From Alphaproteobacteria bacterium (GTDB lineage: Bacteria; Myxococcota_A; UBA796; UBA2385), in NCBI GenBank assembly GCA_020632755.1, contig JACKEY010000019.1:39650-103649 (forward strand): 64,000 nucleotides of DNA, read 5' to 3'. This document shows, piece after piece, positions 38,525 through 46,669 of this stretch; the first letter of the stretch is position 1; each line of letters starts with the position of its first letter. The position numbers and the translations under genes are program-made. The notes under the pieces are model-generated. The model saw only the letters and a list, made by a program, of their open reading frames with translations. It did not search any database and was not told the origin of the DNA.

Positions 38525-39358
38525 GAGAGAGTCTCCTGGCGGGGACGATGTTCCCCTTCTTGTACCGAACCTCAGCCCCCGCGGCGAGCCAGAATCTGTC
38601 CGCCTTTCCACGTCCCCCGCAAATCAACGACGGAGCCTTGGACGTTCGGTCCCACAGCATTCCAAACCAACGGGCTGTCGTTGCGACCCGGTCCCTGGGA
38701 TGCACGTCGACCCGTCGAGCATCCTGGTTTGCTCCCAGGCCACCCTCACTGTCGGAGCGTGACCTACCGTTCGAGACCAGCGCTACAGGGCGCCATCGGT
38801 GCCCGCCAAAGGGGACCTCTGGCTTGCCAAGCCAACATCACCATGGCAGCGAACCCTGTCACCGCGAGTGTTCTGAGCCACCTCCGGGACACTTCCGGAT
38901 GACGCTCGGTACTCGTGGCCACTCGGGCCGCGACCGTGGAGGCCGACAGCATTCCGCAGCCGTGGTCCAGCACCATCCCCCGCTGCTCCCCCACAGTCGC
39001 GCGGACAACTGCCCGGCGTTCGCAACCCCGCCCGATCAACCCCCTCGAATTCGCAACCCGAACGCCCTTGCTGCCGCCCGCAGCGCCGTGATCACTGGAC
39101 TTACGTCCCCGGCCCCGCGGGATCCCACCCGGGAGTTGCGAAAACGGCACCCCTGCCGAGCGCCGGTTGCGAAACCGTCCCACCTGCCGCGGCAGCTCGC
39201 ACCGGGCCGCAACCCGCGCGACGGGTTCTTCCCCATGCCGCCCCCCTGCACCGCATTCCCTGATGCGAGGCCCGGCAGGCGAGCAGCAGCAGGGTCCAGG
39301 TCATGAAGTCGGTGTAGCGTCGCCCCGCGAAGCCGCCCCACCTGCCCCCATCGTCCCC
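38525..39358. other. 834-bp stretch without a confident gene (island border)
   Basis: Only short, overlapping frames without recognisable domains are present. One minus-strand frame (38764-39183) has a hydrophobic stretch but low-complexity Arg/Ser ends. The left part must hold the promoter of the methyltransferase. The right part holds TTCGCAACC at 39019 and 39050 and GTTGCGAA at 39135 and 39166, the last two followed by similar sequence. Base composition shifts back to high GC near 39100. I see no integrase, transposase or tRNA. Confidence 0.6.
39019..39173. repeat. Paired inverted TTCGCAAC / GTTGCGAA motifs
   Basis: Two copies of TTCGCAACC (39019-39027 and 39050-39058) face two copies of GTTGCGAA (39135-39142 and 39166-39173). 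The inner and outer pairs can fold as nested stems. The two right-hand copies share a longer imperfect repeat of about 25 bp. The spacing (31 bp between copies on each side) is the same. Could be an attachment or recombination site of the island, or protein-binding sites. Confidence 0.55.
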
Positions 39359-39691
39359 ATGCCGTTCTCCCCCGACGAGCTCGCCCGGATCCAAGCCACG
39401 GTCGGCGCCCTGGTCGCCCGCCGCCAGCCGCCGGCCCACCTGCGCGACCGACTCCGGTTCGAGCTGGAGATCGTCGGCCACCGCGTGCGCATCCACGAGC
39501 TCCACGACGATCAGGACACGCAGCTCGAGGTGGCGCAGCTCACCTTCACGCGCACCGACGGCACCTGGACCCTGTACTGGACACGGGCGAGCGGCCGCCG
39601 CGAGATCTGGCCGCCTTCCGCCCACATCACAGCACTCGAGCCGCTGGTGGCCATCCTCGACCAAGACGACCACGGCGCCTTCTGGGGCTGA
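39359..39691 (+). CDS. DUF3024 family protein
   Basis: This 110-residue protein starts at ATG 39359; the open frame extends upstream but lacks family sequence there. It follows the DUF3024 pattern: PAHLRDRLRFELEIVGHRVRIHEL, VAQLTFTRTDGTWTLYWTRA and the ending DQDDHGAFWG (Dp-x-G-x-FWG). Members are small cytoplasmic proteins of unknown function, often seen near mobile or phage-like genes. It is the first well-formed gene to the right of the restriction island and has host-like GC. Confidence 0.75.
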   Translation: MPFSPDELARIQATVGALVARRQPPAHLRDRLRFELEIVGHRVRIHELHDDQDTQLEVAQLTFTRTDGTWTLYWTRASGRREIWPPSAHITALEPLVAILDQDDHGAFWG

Positions 39692-39725
39692 TCCGGCCGG
39701 CCCCGCCCCGCAGTACCCTCCCCCC

Positions 39726-41849
39726 ATGCCCTTCCTCCTCCTCCTCACCGCCTGCCGGCCCTCCGCCGGGCCCGCCGACACCTCCTCCGCCGTCGACTCC
39801 GGCGCTGCCCCCGCCGAGACCTACGACCCCGCGTACTGCCTGCACGCCGACGCCGACGATGTCGAAGCCCGGATCGACGCGCTGCTGCCGCAGCTGTCGC
39901 TGGACGAAAAGGCGCGGCTGATGCGGGGCGACGGCTACACGGCCGATGGCGGCATCTGGCGGGCGTCGGGGGACGAGGCGGTGGGCATCCCGGGCATCCA
40001 CTCGGTGGACGGGCCGCGCGGGGTCAGCCAGGGCGTCGGGCCGGCCACGGCCTTTCCGGTGGCCAGCATGCGGGGTGCGACCTGGGACCCGGCGCTGGAG
40101 CGACGCGTCGGGCAGGCCATCGGGGCCGAGACGCGGGCCTGGGGGGCGAACACGCTGCTGGCGCCGACGATCAACATCCTGATGCACCCGCGCTGGGGCC
40201 GGGCGCAGGAGTCCTACGGCGAAGACCCGCTGCTGGTCGGAGACATGGGGGTGGCCTTCATCGAGGGGGCGCAGGAGCACGTGCTGGCGACGGCCAAGCA
40301 CTTCGCGGCGAACAACATCGAGGACACGCGCTTCTCGGTGGACGCGGTGGTGGACGAGCGCACGCTGCGGGAGATCTACCTGCCGCAGTTCCGCCGGGCG
40401 GCCCAGGACGCGCACGCGGCGGCCTTCATGTCGGCCTACAACCGGGTCAACGGCGCCTGGGCCAGCGAGAGCGTGCCGCTGCTGGACGAGATCCTGCGCC
40501 AGGAGTGGGGCTACCCGGGCTTCGTGATGAGCGACTGGATCTTCGGCACCCACGACACGCTGCCGGCGATCGAGGCCGGGCTGGACCTGGAGATGCCGGC
40601 CGAGAAGATCTACGGCGCGCCCCTGGCGGACGCCGTGCGGGACGGCCTGGTGGACGAGGCGCGGCTGGACCTGGCGATCCGCCGCCTGCTGCGGGCGCAG
40701 CTCTGCCACGCGATGGACGTGGACCCGCCGGTGGTCGACGCCACGGTGCCCGAGTCCGCCGCGCACCTGGCCCTGGCCCGCGAGGTCGCCGAGCGCGGCA
40801 TGGTGCTGCTGAAGAACGACGGCGCGGTGCTACCGGTCGACCGCGACGCGGCCCCCGACGTCGTGGTGATCGGGCGGCTGGCCGACGTCGAGAACATCGG
40901 CGACCTGGGCAGCAGCGCGGTGGCCCCGACCGAGGTGATGACGGCCTGGGAGGGACTGTCCGGAGCCGCCGGCGCCGCGACGCTCAGCCTGGTCCCCGGG
41001 GCCCTGGCCGACGCCGCCGACCGGGACCGGGTGGCCGCCGCCGACGTGGTGATCGCGGTCGTGGGCTTCGACCGGGACGACGAAGGCGAAGGCACGATCT
41101 CGGCGGGCGACCGCGAGGGGCTGGCCCTGTCCGAGGCGGACCGCGCGCTGCTGGCCGATGCCGGCGGGCTCACGGACGCGCTGGTCGTGGTGCTGGAGGG
41201 CAGCGGGCCCGTGACCATGGACCCGTGGCTGGCCGACGCGCAGGCGGTGCTGATGGCCTTCTACCCGGGGGCGCGCGGCGGCGAGGCGCTCGCGGGCGTG
41301 GTCTACGGCGACGTGAACCCGTCGGGCCGCCTGCCGATGGTCTTCCCGGCGGCCGAGTCCGACCTGCCGCCCTTCGACAATGTCAGCGACGAGGTCGTGT
41401 ACGCGGTGGCCCACGGCTACCGGCACCTGGACCGCGAAGGTCTCGCCCCGCTGTTCGCGATGGGCTTCGGCCTGTCGTACACGACCTGGTCGCTGCAGGA
41501 CGCGGCCGTGGATCGGTCCACGGCGGGCCCCGGCGACGTGCTGACCCTGACGGTCGACGTGGGCAACACCGGCGCCCGCGACGGCCGCCTGACGGTCCAG
41601 GTCTACGCCGAGGCGCCCGACACGCCCGATCGGCGCTACCTCTCCGAGCTCCGCGCCCACGGCCAGCTCGACGTCGCCGCCGGCGGCACGGGCACGCTGA
41701 CCCTGACCCTGCCGGTCGACGCCCTGGCCCACTACGACGTGGACGCCGGCGCCTGGGTCGTCCAGGACGGCGACTGGACCCTGCGCGTCGGGCAGTACCA
41801 CGGCGACCCCGACGCCCTGGCCGTCCCCGTGCGGATCGCTGGCGACTGA
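39726..41849 (+). CDS. Lipoprotein glycoside hydrolase family 3 (beta-glucosidase-like)
   Basis: The 707-residue protein begins MPFLLLLTAC, a lipoprotein signal of only nine residues before Cys10; no earlier start is possible in this frame. An Asp/Ser/Thr linker follows. The (beta/alpha)8 domain contains GIPGIHSVDGPRG, RWGRAQESYGEDP, TAKHFAANN and the nucleophile D270 in GFVMSDWIFG. The C-terminal alpha/beta sandwich (RGMVLLKNDGAVLPV, FYPGARGGEALAGVVYG) and a fibronectin III-like domain complete the usual three-domain layout. It should release glucose or related sugars from beta-glucosides outside the inner membrane. Together with the GH31 lipoprotein it suggests polysaccharide scavenging. 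Confidence 0.93.
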   Translation: MPFLLLLTACRPSAGPADTSSAVDSGAAPAETYDPAYCLHADADDVEARIDALLPQLSLDEKARLMRGDGYTADGGIWRASGDEAVGIPGIHSVDGPRGVSQGVGPATAFPVASMRGATWDPALERRVGQAIGAETRAWGANTLLAPTINILMHPRWGRAQESYGEDPLLVGDMGVAFIEGAQEHVLATAKHFAANNIEDTRFSVDAVVDERTLREIYLPQFRRAAQDAHAAAFMSAYNRVNGAWASESVPLLDEILRQEWGYPGFVMSDWIFGTHDTLPAIEAGLDLEMPAEKIYGAPLADAVRDGLVDEARLDLAIRRLLRAQLCHAMDVDPPVVDATVPESAAHLALAREVAERGMVLLKNDGAVLPVDRDAAPDVVVIGRLADVENIGDLGSSAVAPTEVMTAWEGLSGAAGAATLSLVPGALADAADRDRVAAADVVIAVVGFDRDDEGEGTISAGDREGLALSEADRALLADAGGLTDALVVVLEGSGPVTMDPWLADAQAVLMAFYPGARGGEALAGVVYGDVNPSGRLPMVFPAAESDLPPFDNVSDEVVYAVAHGYRHLDREGLAPLFAMGFGLSYTTWSLQDAAVDRSTAGPGDVLTLTVDVGNTGARDGRLTVQVYAEAPDTPDRRYLSELRAHGQLDVAAGGTGTLTLTLPVDALAHYDVDAGAWVVQDGDWTLRVGQYHGDPDALAVPVRIAGD

Positions 41850-41959
41850 AGGACGCCTCTTGTCGCGCCGTCGTCGGCGTGCAGGGTCGCGGTCCCCTCC
41901 CCCACCCCGGGCCCGCCGTGTCCTCCTCGCCCGTCCCCGCCCCGCCCGTCCCCGCCTCG

Positions 41960-42970
41960 ATGACCGCCCTGCAGCTCGTCGGCTACGGGGGGCCCGATCG
42001 CACCCGCCTGACCGAGGTGCCCCGCCCCTCCCCCGGACCCGGCGAGCTGCTGGTCCAGGTCGCCGGCTTCGGCCTGAACCCGGTCGACTTCAAGACCCGC
42101 GACGGCAAGCTCAAGACCATCTACCGGCCGCCCCTGCCGGTGGTGCTCGGCAACGAGTTCAGCGGCGTCGTGCAGGCCGTCGGCGACGACGTCACCGCCT
42201 TCGCGGTGGGCGACCGGGTGATGGCCCGCGTCGACAAGGAGCGCATGGGCGCCTTCGCCGAGTGGGCGGTCGTGGCGGCCGAGCACGCCGCGCGCGCGCC
42301 GAGGTCCCTGCCGCTGGTCGACGCCGGTGGGCTGCCCCTGGCCGGCCTGACCGCGCTGCAGGCCCTGCGCGACGTGCTCGGCGTGGGACCGGGCTTCCAC
42401 GTGCTGATCACCGGCGGCGCCGGTGGAGTGGGCACCCTGGCCATCCAGATCGCGAAGATCCTGGGCGCCGAGGTCACCACCACGGCGTCGCCGCGCGGCC
42501 GCGCCCTGGTCGAGCGGCTGGGGGCCGACCACGTCATCGACTACACGACGACCGCCCTGTCGTCGGTGTCCGAACGCTTCGACGGGGTCTTCGATCTCAT
42601 CGGCGGGGACACGCTGACAGACTGCTTCGGCCTGGTGCCGCCGGGCGCGACCGTGGTGTCCGTGTCGGGCATGCCCGAGCCCCGCACGGCACGCGAGGAC
42701 CTGGGCCGCGGGGGCCTGCTGCCGCTGCTGTTCTGGTTCGCCAGCTGGTCGACCCGCCGCGCGGCGGCCCGCCATGGCGCCACCTACCACTACATGTTCA
42801 TGCACCCGAGCGGGGCCGGGCTCGCCGAGCTCGCCGCCTGGGTGGACGAAGGTCGCCTCGAGTTGGTCGTCGACCAGCGCTTCCCCTTCGCCGAGACCCT
42901 GGACGCCATCGCCTACCTGGAGTCCGGCCGCGCCAAGGGCAAGGTCGTCGTGGCCGTGACCGACGGCTGA
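41960..42970 (+). CDS. NADP-dependent quinone oxidoreductase-like MDR protein
   Basis: This 336-residue protein belongs to the zinc-free medium-chain dehydrogenase/reductase family: VAGFGLNPVDFKTRDG, VLGNEFSGVVQAVG, LPLAGLTALQAL and the nucleotide-binding loop ITGGAGGVGTLAIQIAK, then a C-terminal AIAYLESGRAKGKVVV. Such enzymes reduce quinones or enones with NADPH in the cytoplasm. The start is uncertain: ATG 41960 fits family length, whereas GTG 41918 would add a Pro/Ser-rich tail. Neither has a clear ribosome-binding site. The following UDG-like gene begins 23 bp downstream, so co-transcription is likely. Confidence 0.85.
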   Translation: MTALQLVGYGGPDRTRLTEVPRPSPGPGELLVQVAGFGLNPVDFKTRDGKLKTIYRPPLPVVLGNEFSGVVQAVGDDVTAFAVGDRVMARVDKERMGAFAEWAVVAAEHAARAPRSLPLVDAGGLPLAGLTALQALRDVLGVGPGFHVLITGGAGGVGTLAIQIAKILGAEVTTTASPRGRALVERLGADHVIDYTTTALSSVSERFDGVFDLIGGDTLTDCFGLVPPGATVVSVSGMPEPRTAREDLGRGGLLPLLFWFASWSTRRAAARHGATYHYMFMHPSGAGLAELAAWVDEGRLELVVDQRFPFAETLDAIAYLESGRAKGKVVVAVTDG

Positions 42971-42993
42971 GCCCCACGCGCTACCGTGCGGGC

Positions 42994-43689
42994 ATGCCCT
43001 CGCTCGACCCGCACCGCCTGGCCCAGGACCTGCAGCACCGCGCCCGCGCCGTGCGCGACACGCTGGCCGAGGACCCCCGCGTCGGGCCCTTCGTCGATCG
43101 CGAGCTCGACATCCCCCTGCCGTTCGTCGGGGGCGACGACATCCGGCTGGTGCTGCTCGGTCAGGACCCCACCATCCAGCGGGCAGCGCAGCGCTGCCAC
43201 GTGCGCACGGTCCTGAACCTGGATCGCCGGGGCAGCCTGCGTCGCTACCTCACCGACGTCGTCGACGCCCTGGGGCTCACCCTGGCGCAGGTCTACGCCA
43301 CCAACGTGGCGCGCTGCTTCTTCACGGCGCCGCCGACCGAGCTGGCCCGCACCCAGGGCCTCGACGTGATCCGGGCGAGCGCCGACCACTGGCTGCCCCT
43401 GCTCCACGAAGAGCTGGCCTGCTTCCCCGACGCGCTGGTGATCAGCCTGGGCCAGCCGGTGCTGCCCACGCTCGTCCGCGATGGCCACCCGCAGATCATG
43501 CGCCACTACTGGGGATACGACGTGCGCTGGCGAGAGGGCGCACGCGCGCCCTTCCGGCGGGTCGAAGCCGAAGCCAGCGCCCTGGAGCGCCCGCTGCATC
43601 CGCTGGTGCACATCGGGGCCCGCGGACCGTTCTACCGGGCGCGGCGCGCCGAGTACCTGGCCTTCGTCCGCGGCTACTTCTCGCGGTAG
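42994..43689 (+). CDS. Uracil-DNA glycosylase superfamily protein
   Basis: The 231-residue protein has motif A as LVLLGQDPT with D58 (canonical GQDPYH) and motif B as VHIGARGPFYRAR with H206 near the C-terminus. ALVISLGQPVLPTLV is the core strand before the last motif. These are the hallmarks of the UDG superfamily, but it differs from family 1 Ung (no HPSPLS). It could act on another lesion or on single-stranded DNA. An insert with cysteines (RCHVRTVLN, ARCFFTAPP) is not an obvious iron-sulfur set. Its last 16 bp overlap the convergent lipoprotein gene. Confidence 0.75.
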   Translation: MPSLDPHRLAQDLQHRARAVRDTLAEDPRVGPFVDRELDIPLPFVGGDDIRLVLLGQDPTIQRAAQRCHVRTVLNLDRRGSLRRYLTDVVDALGLTLAQVYATNVARCFFTAPPTELARTQGLDVIRASADHWLPLLHEELACFPDALVISLGQPVLPTLVRDGHPQIMRHYWGYDVRWREGARAPFRRVEAEASALERPLHPLVHIGARGPFYRARRAEYLAFVRGYFSR

Positions 43690-44114
43690 GGCGAGCAGTC
43701 CTTGAACACAGGCCCGCGGGTGTCGGCGAGCTCGAAGGTGCACAGGAACTCGGCGGGGCCGCCGGCCTCGAGCTCCCGCGCCTCCTTGGCGGCCGAGCCG
43801 GCGAACACCTTGGCCCGGCAGGTCTGGTCCCCCTCGCCGGCGAGCACGACCGCGCCGCCGGTGGCCGACCCGTACTCCTCGGCCACGGTGCCGCTCAGGA
43901 ACACGGTCTTGCCCTTGTACTTCTCGGTCGCCGCGGCGCCGTCGGCCGTGAACTCGGCGGTCAGCGCGGGACAGGCGCCGTCGAAGTGGGCCTTGTAGCC
44001 CTCCTTGCCGGCGTTGCGCTCCATGCGGGCGGGACGGGTCCCGTCCCCGCCGCCACCACAGGCGAGGGCGATGGGGACGAGCACGGCGAAGATCAGGGGC
44101 AAGCGACGCTTCAC
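43674..44114 (-). CDS. Lipoprotein with OB-fold (tRNA_anti-like) domain
   Basis: This 146-residue protein starts at GTG 44114: MKRRLPLIFAVLVPIALAC, a classical lipoprotein signal with Cys19. The mature domain KYKGKTVFLSGTVAEEYGSATGGAVVLAG...CRAKVF resembles the short OB-fold called tRNA_anti-like, seen in secreted proteins of unknown role. It may bind a small ligand or polymer at the envelope. Convergent overlap of 16 bp with the UDG-like gene. Lies 46 bp after the SRPBCC gene on the same strand. Confidence 0.75.
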   Translation of the reverse strand: MKRRLPLIFAVLVPIALACGGGGDGTRPARMERNAGKEGYKAHFDGACPALTAEFTADGAAATEKYKGKTVFLSGTVAEEYGSATGGAVVLAGEGDQTCRAKVFAGSAAKEARELEAGGPAEFLCTFELADTRGPVFKDCSPYREK

Positions 44115-44159
44115 GGGATCACCGGGGCAGGGGGTGGGGCCGCCGGCAGTATGCCACCC

Positions 44160-44573
44160 TCATCCGATGCCCCCGTCCAGCAGCTCCGCCAGCCGGGGCA
44201 GCACGGCGCCTTCCCAGCCCTTGCCCATGTTCTCGAAGGCGAAGCGCGCCCGCGGGTCGGACAGGTCGAAGTCGCCGTGGGCCAGGCGCAGCAGCGTGCC
44301 GCCGTCCTGCGCGTGCAGGGTCCAGGTCAGGGTCCAGCCGGGGCCGAAGCGGTAGACGAAGCGCTCGGCGGGGACGACCTCGAGCACCTCGCAGGGCTGC
44401 GGGCCGAAGCCGCGCATGTCCAGCGTGAACCGATGGCCCACGACGGGGGTGATGTCGCCCGGGGCCCACCAGCGGGCCAGCAGCTCGGGCTCGGTCAGGG
44501 CCCGCCACACGGTGGCCGGCGGGTGCGGGAAGAGGCGCTCGACGCGGATGGTCGCGGTCTGGGCGGTGGTCAT
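44160..44573 (-). CDS. SRPBCC (AHSA1/Aha1-like) domain protein
   Basis: The 137-residue protein is a complete START-like/SRPBCC fold: VERLFPHPPATVWRALTEPELLARWW at the N-terminus is the family's signature helix-strand block. LDMRGFGPQPCEVLEVVPAERFVYRF and GGTLLRLAHGDFD follow, and it ends in a long helix (GWEGAVLPRLAELL). These proteins bind hydrophobic ligands in a central cavity and are often coded next to small regulators. Here a TetR repressor and an efflux pump lie upstream on the same strand, so it may take part in the same response. Confidence 0.85.
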   Translation of the reverse strand: MTTAQTATIRVERLFPHPPATVWRALTEPELLARWWAPGDITPVVGHRFTLDMRGFGPQPCEVLEVVPAERFVYRFGPGWTLTWTLHAQDGGTLLRLAHGDFDLSDPRARFAFENMGKGWEGAVLPRLAELLDGGIG

Positions 44574-44578
44574 CGGGG

Positions 44579-44640
44579 TTCCGGGGGAGGGAGGGGTTCC
44601 GAAGGAGGAGGCAGGGGTCCCGAAGGAGGAGGGAGGGCGT
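44579..44640. repeat. Imperfect ~21-bp direct repeats in a spacer
   Basis: Three units containing TTCCGGGGGAGGGAGG, TTCCGAAGGAGGAGG and TCCCGAAGGAGGAGG follow each other in the 80-bp gap between the SRPBCC and TetR genes. Similar in style to the 18-bp repeats at 730-783. No function seen. Confidence 0.5.
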
Positions 44641-44653
44641 CGAGCACGGGCGC

Positions 44654-45283
44654 TCAGCCGCCCTGCCGCCGCAGCCCCGGCCCCTGCAGCACATCACGCA
44701 GCACCTGACCGATGCCGGCGACAACGGGGCCGGCGTCGAGCTCGGGGTGCAGCCCGAAGTAGCGCAGGTGCCCGCCCAGCATCGCGTGCACGGTGATGGT
44801 GGCCCGCTCGACGTCCAGATCGGCCGGCAGCTGCCCCCGCTCGACGGCGGCCTGCAGCAGCGCGCGCTCGTGCTCGCGGACCCGCGCGGCGTCGGCCCGC
44901 ATGCGCAGGCGCACATCGTCGCCTTCGACCAGCTCGCACTTCAGGAACAGGATCTCGAGCAGCATGCGGTACTGCCGCTCGCGCCGGGCGCGGCGGAACA
45001 CGGTCGTCATCCAGTCGGCCAGCACGCCCAGCGGATCGTCGGCGCCTTCGGCGCGCTGCCGCTCGAGCAACGCTGCCGGCATCAGGTAGCGGTCGCAGAG
45101 CGCACCGAACAGGGCCGGCTTGTTGGCGAAGTGGCCGTAGACCGCGCCGCGGGTGAGCCCAGCGCGCGACGCGACCTTGGTCAGGCTGGGGCGTCCGACG
45201 CCTTCCTCCCAGAACACCTCGAGGGCCGCGTCGAGCAGGCGCTCCCGGGTGCGGGCGGCTTCAGCGGCGCTCGCGCGTGCCAT
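44654..45283 (-). CDS. TetR/AcrR family transcriptional repressor
   Basis: The 209-residue protein has the helix-turn-helix in RERLLDAALEVFWEEGVGRPSLTKVASRAGLTRGAVYGHFANKPALF (residues about 13-58), typical of the AcrR/NalC group. A ligand domain follows (YRMLLEILFLKCELVEGDD). It overlaps the end of the MFS gene by 23 bp, so both are on one transcript. A palindrome in front of the MFS gene (46541-46562) is its likely operator, giving autoregulated, drug-inducible efflux. ATG 45283. Confidence 0.93.
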   Translation of the reverse strand: MARASAAEAARTRERLLDAALEVFWEEGVGRPSLTKVASRAGLTRGAVYGHFANKPALFGALCDRYLMPAALLERQRAEGADDPLGVLADWMTTVFRRARRERQYRMLLEILFLKCELVEGDDVRLRMRADAARVREHERALLQAAVERGQLPADLDVERATITVHAMLGGHLRYFGLHPELDAGPVVAGIGQVLRDVLQGPGLRRQGG

Positions 45284-46514
45284 GGCTTCCTCCAGCGACG
45301 GGGGACTCGGGCCGAGACGGATGGGACGACCCCGGACGCAGGCGGGCGCCCAGGATCCAGGCCACGCCGCCCGCCAGGCTGAACGCCGCCATGGCCAGGG
45401 CCATCGGTCGTGCGGTGCCGTCGTGCAGCTGACCCACTCCCCAGGTGGCTACCCCGGCGATGCCGAACTGCAGGGTCCCGAGCAGCGCCGCCGCCAGCCC
45501 GGCCCGGTCGCCGACCGGCGCCATCGCGGTGGCCGTCGTGTTGGGGAAGCTGAACCCGACGCAGGCGATGGCGAAGAACAGCGGCACGGCGACGCCCGGC
45601 AGGCCCCCCGCGCCGCTGAGCACCACGGCGGCCAGCGCGGCGGTCGCGATGCCCTGTGCAAGCAGCGCGACCGGCACGACGTCGTGGGGGGACCGGGTCC
45701 GCAGCAGGCGCTCGTTGATCTGCGAGCCCAGGATCAGCCCGGCGGCGTTGACGCCGAACAGCACGGCGAAGCCGGTCGGCTCGAGACCGTAGACGGTCGT
45801 GAACACGAAGGAAGACGACGCGATGTACACGAACAGGGCGGCCTGGGCCAGGCTGCCCGCCAGCGCCGGGCCGATGAAGGCCGGCAGGCGCAGCAGCCCC
45901 AGGTAGCGGCCGACCACCTGGGCAGGCGTCGGACGCTGGGGCGCCTTCAGGGTCTCGCGCAGCCCCAGCCCCACCGCCGTCAGCGCCACCAGACCGTACC
46001 CGGACAAGGCGAAGAACAAGGCCCGCCAGCCCAGCCACTCGTGCAGCGCGGCCCCGGCCAGGGGGGCCACGATGGGCGCCAGCCCCATGACGAGCATGAC
46101 CAGCGACAGGGCCCGGGCCATGTCGCGCGGCCCGAACAGATCGCGCAGCACGGCCCGCGACGTGACGGCCCCCGCGCAGGCGCCGATCGCCTGCAGCAGC
46201 CGCCAGGCGGTCAGCGTCTCGATGGACCCGGCGAAGGCACAGCCGATCGACGCCAGGACGTAGACCAGGAGCCCCGCCAGGAGCGGCCCCCGCCGCCCGA
46301 GCCGGTCCGAGATGGGGCCGAGCGCGAGCTGCCCCAGGGCCAGCCCGACGAAGTAGGCCGAGAGCGTGCGCTGCACGGCGTCCGGCCTGGCCGCCAGGTC
46401 GTCGCCGATCGCGCCGAAGGCCGGCAGGTACAGGTCGATGGTGAACGGCCCGATGGCAGCCAGCGCGCCGATGAGCAGCAGCAGGCCGATGGGGATGCGG
46501 GTGGGCGTCGACAT
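45261..46514 (-). CDS. Bcr/CflA family drug-resistance MFS transporter
   Basis: The protein has 417 residues from ATG 46514 with twelve predicted membrane segments. GPFTIDLYLPAFGAIGDDL, the motif A GPISDRLGRRGPL, and QAIGACAGAVTSRAVLRDLF are typical of the Bcr/CflA branch of DHA1 exporters, which pump drugs out with protons. An ATG at 46550 would add 12 residues, but it lies inside the operator palindrome; family members start with the PTRIPIGLLLLIG-like region, so 46514 is preferred. The C-terminal 25 residues are Ser/Arg-rich and overlap the TetR gene. Confidence 0.92.
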   Translation of the reverse strand: MSTPTRIPIGLLLLIGALAAIGPFTIDLYLPAFGAIGDDLAARPDAVQRTLSAYFVGLALGQLALGPISDRLGRRGPLLAGLLVYVLASIGCAFAGSIETLTAWRLLQAIGACAGAVTSRAVLRDLFGPRDMARALSLVMLVMGLAPIVAPLAGAALHEWLGWRALFFALSGYGLVALTAVGLGLRETLKAPQRPTPAQVVGRYLGLLRLPAFIGPALAGSLAQAALFVYIASSSFVFTTVYGLEPTGFAVLFGVNAAGLILGSQINERLLRTRSPHDVVPVALLAQGIATAALAAVVLSGAGGLPGVAVPLFFAIACVGFSFPNTTATAMAPVGDRAGLAAALLGTLQFGIAGVATWGVGQLHDGTARPMALAMAAFSLAGGVAWILGARLRPGSSHPSRPESPVAGGSHGTRERR

Positions 46515-46540
46515 GGCGGGGGCCTGTGCGGGAGGGCTCG

Positions 46541-46562
46541 ATACATTCATGCGTGAATCTAT
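46541..46562 (-). promoter_or_regulatory. Putative TetR-family operator
   Basis: Arms ATACATTCA (46541-46549) and TGAATCTAT (46554-46562) are an inverted repeat with one mismatch and a 4-bp spacer. The ATTCA-N4-TGAAT core is like known AcrR-type operators. It lies 27 bp before the preferred MFS start and about 110 bp before the divergent luciferase-like gene, so it may control both directions. Confidence 0.65.
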
Positions 46563-46669
46563 AGAGCCCGATCCCTTCGCGACTCCCCCTCCTCCGCGGA
46601 ACAGTCTGGACCGGCGATCGAGCCTGCCCCGCGGATAGCGGACGCCCCCTCCTCCTCGACGGCGAGACC

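Noticed and set aside
38427..38705. Small minus-strand control gene before the methyltransferase
   Set aside because: It overlaps the chosen methyltransferase start, has no ribosome-binding site and no helix-turn-helix pattern.
38764..39183. Minus-strand protein with one hydrophobic segment
   Set aside because: Both ends are Arg/Ser/Gly low complexity, no start signal is seen, and the TTCGCAAC repeats lie inside it.
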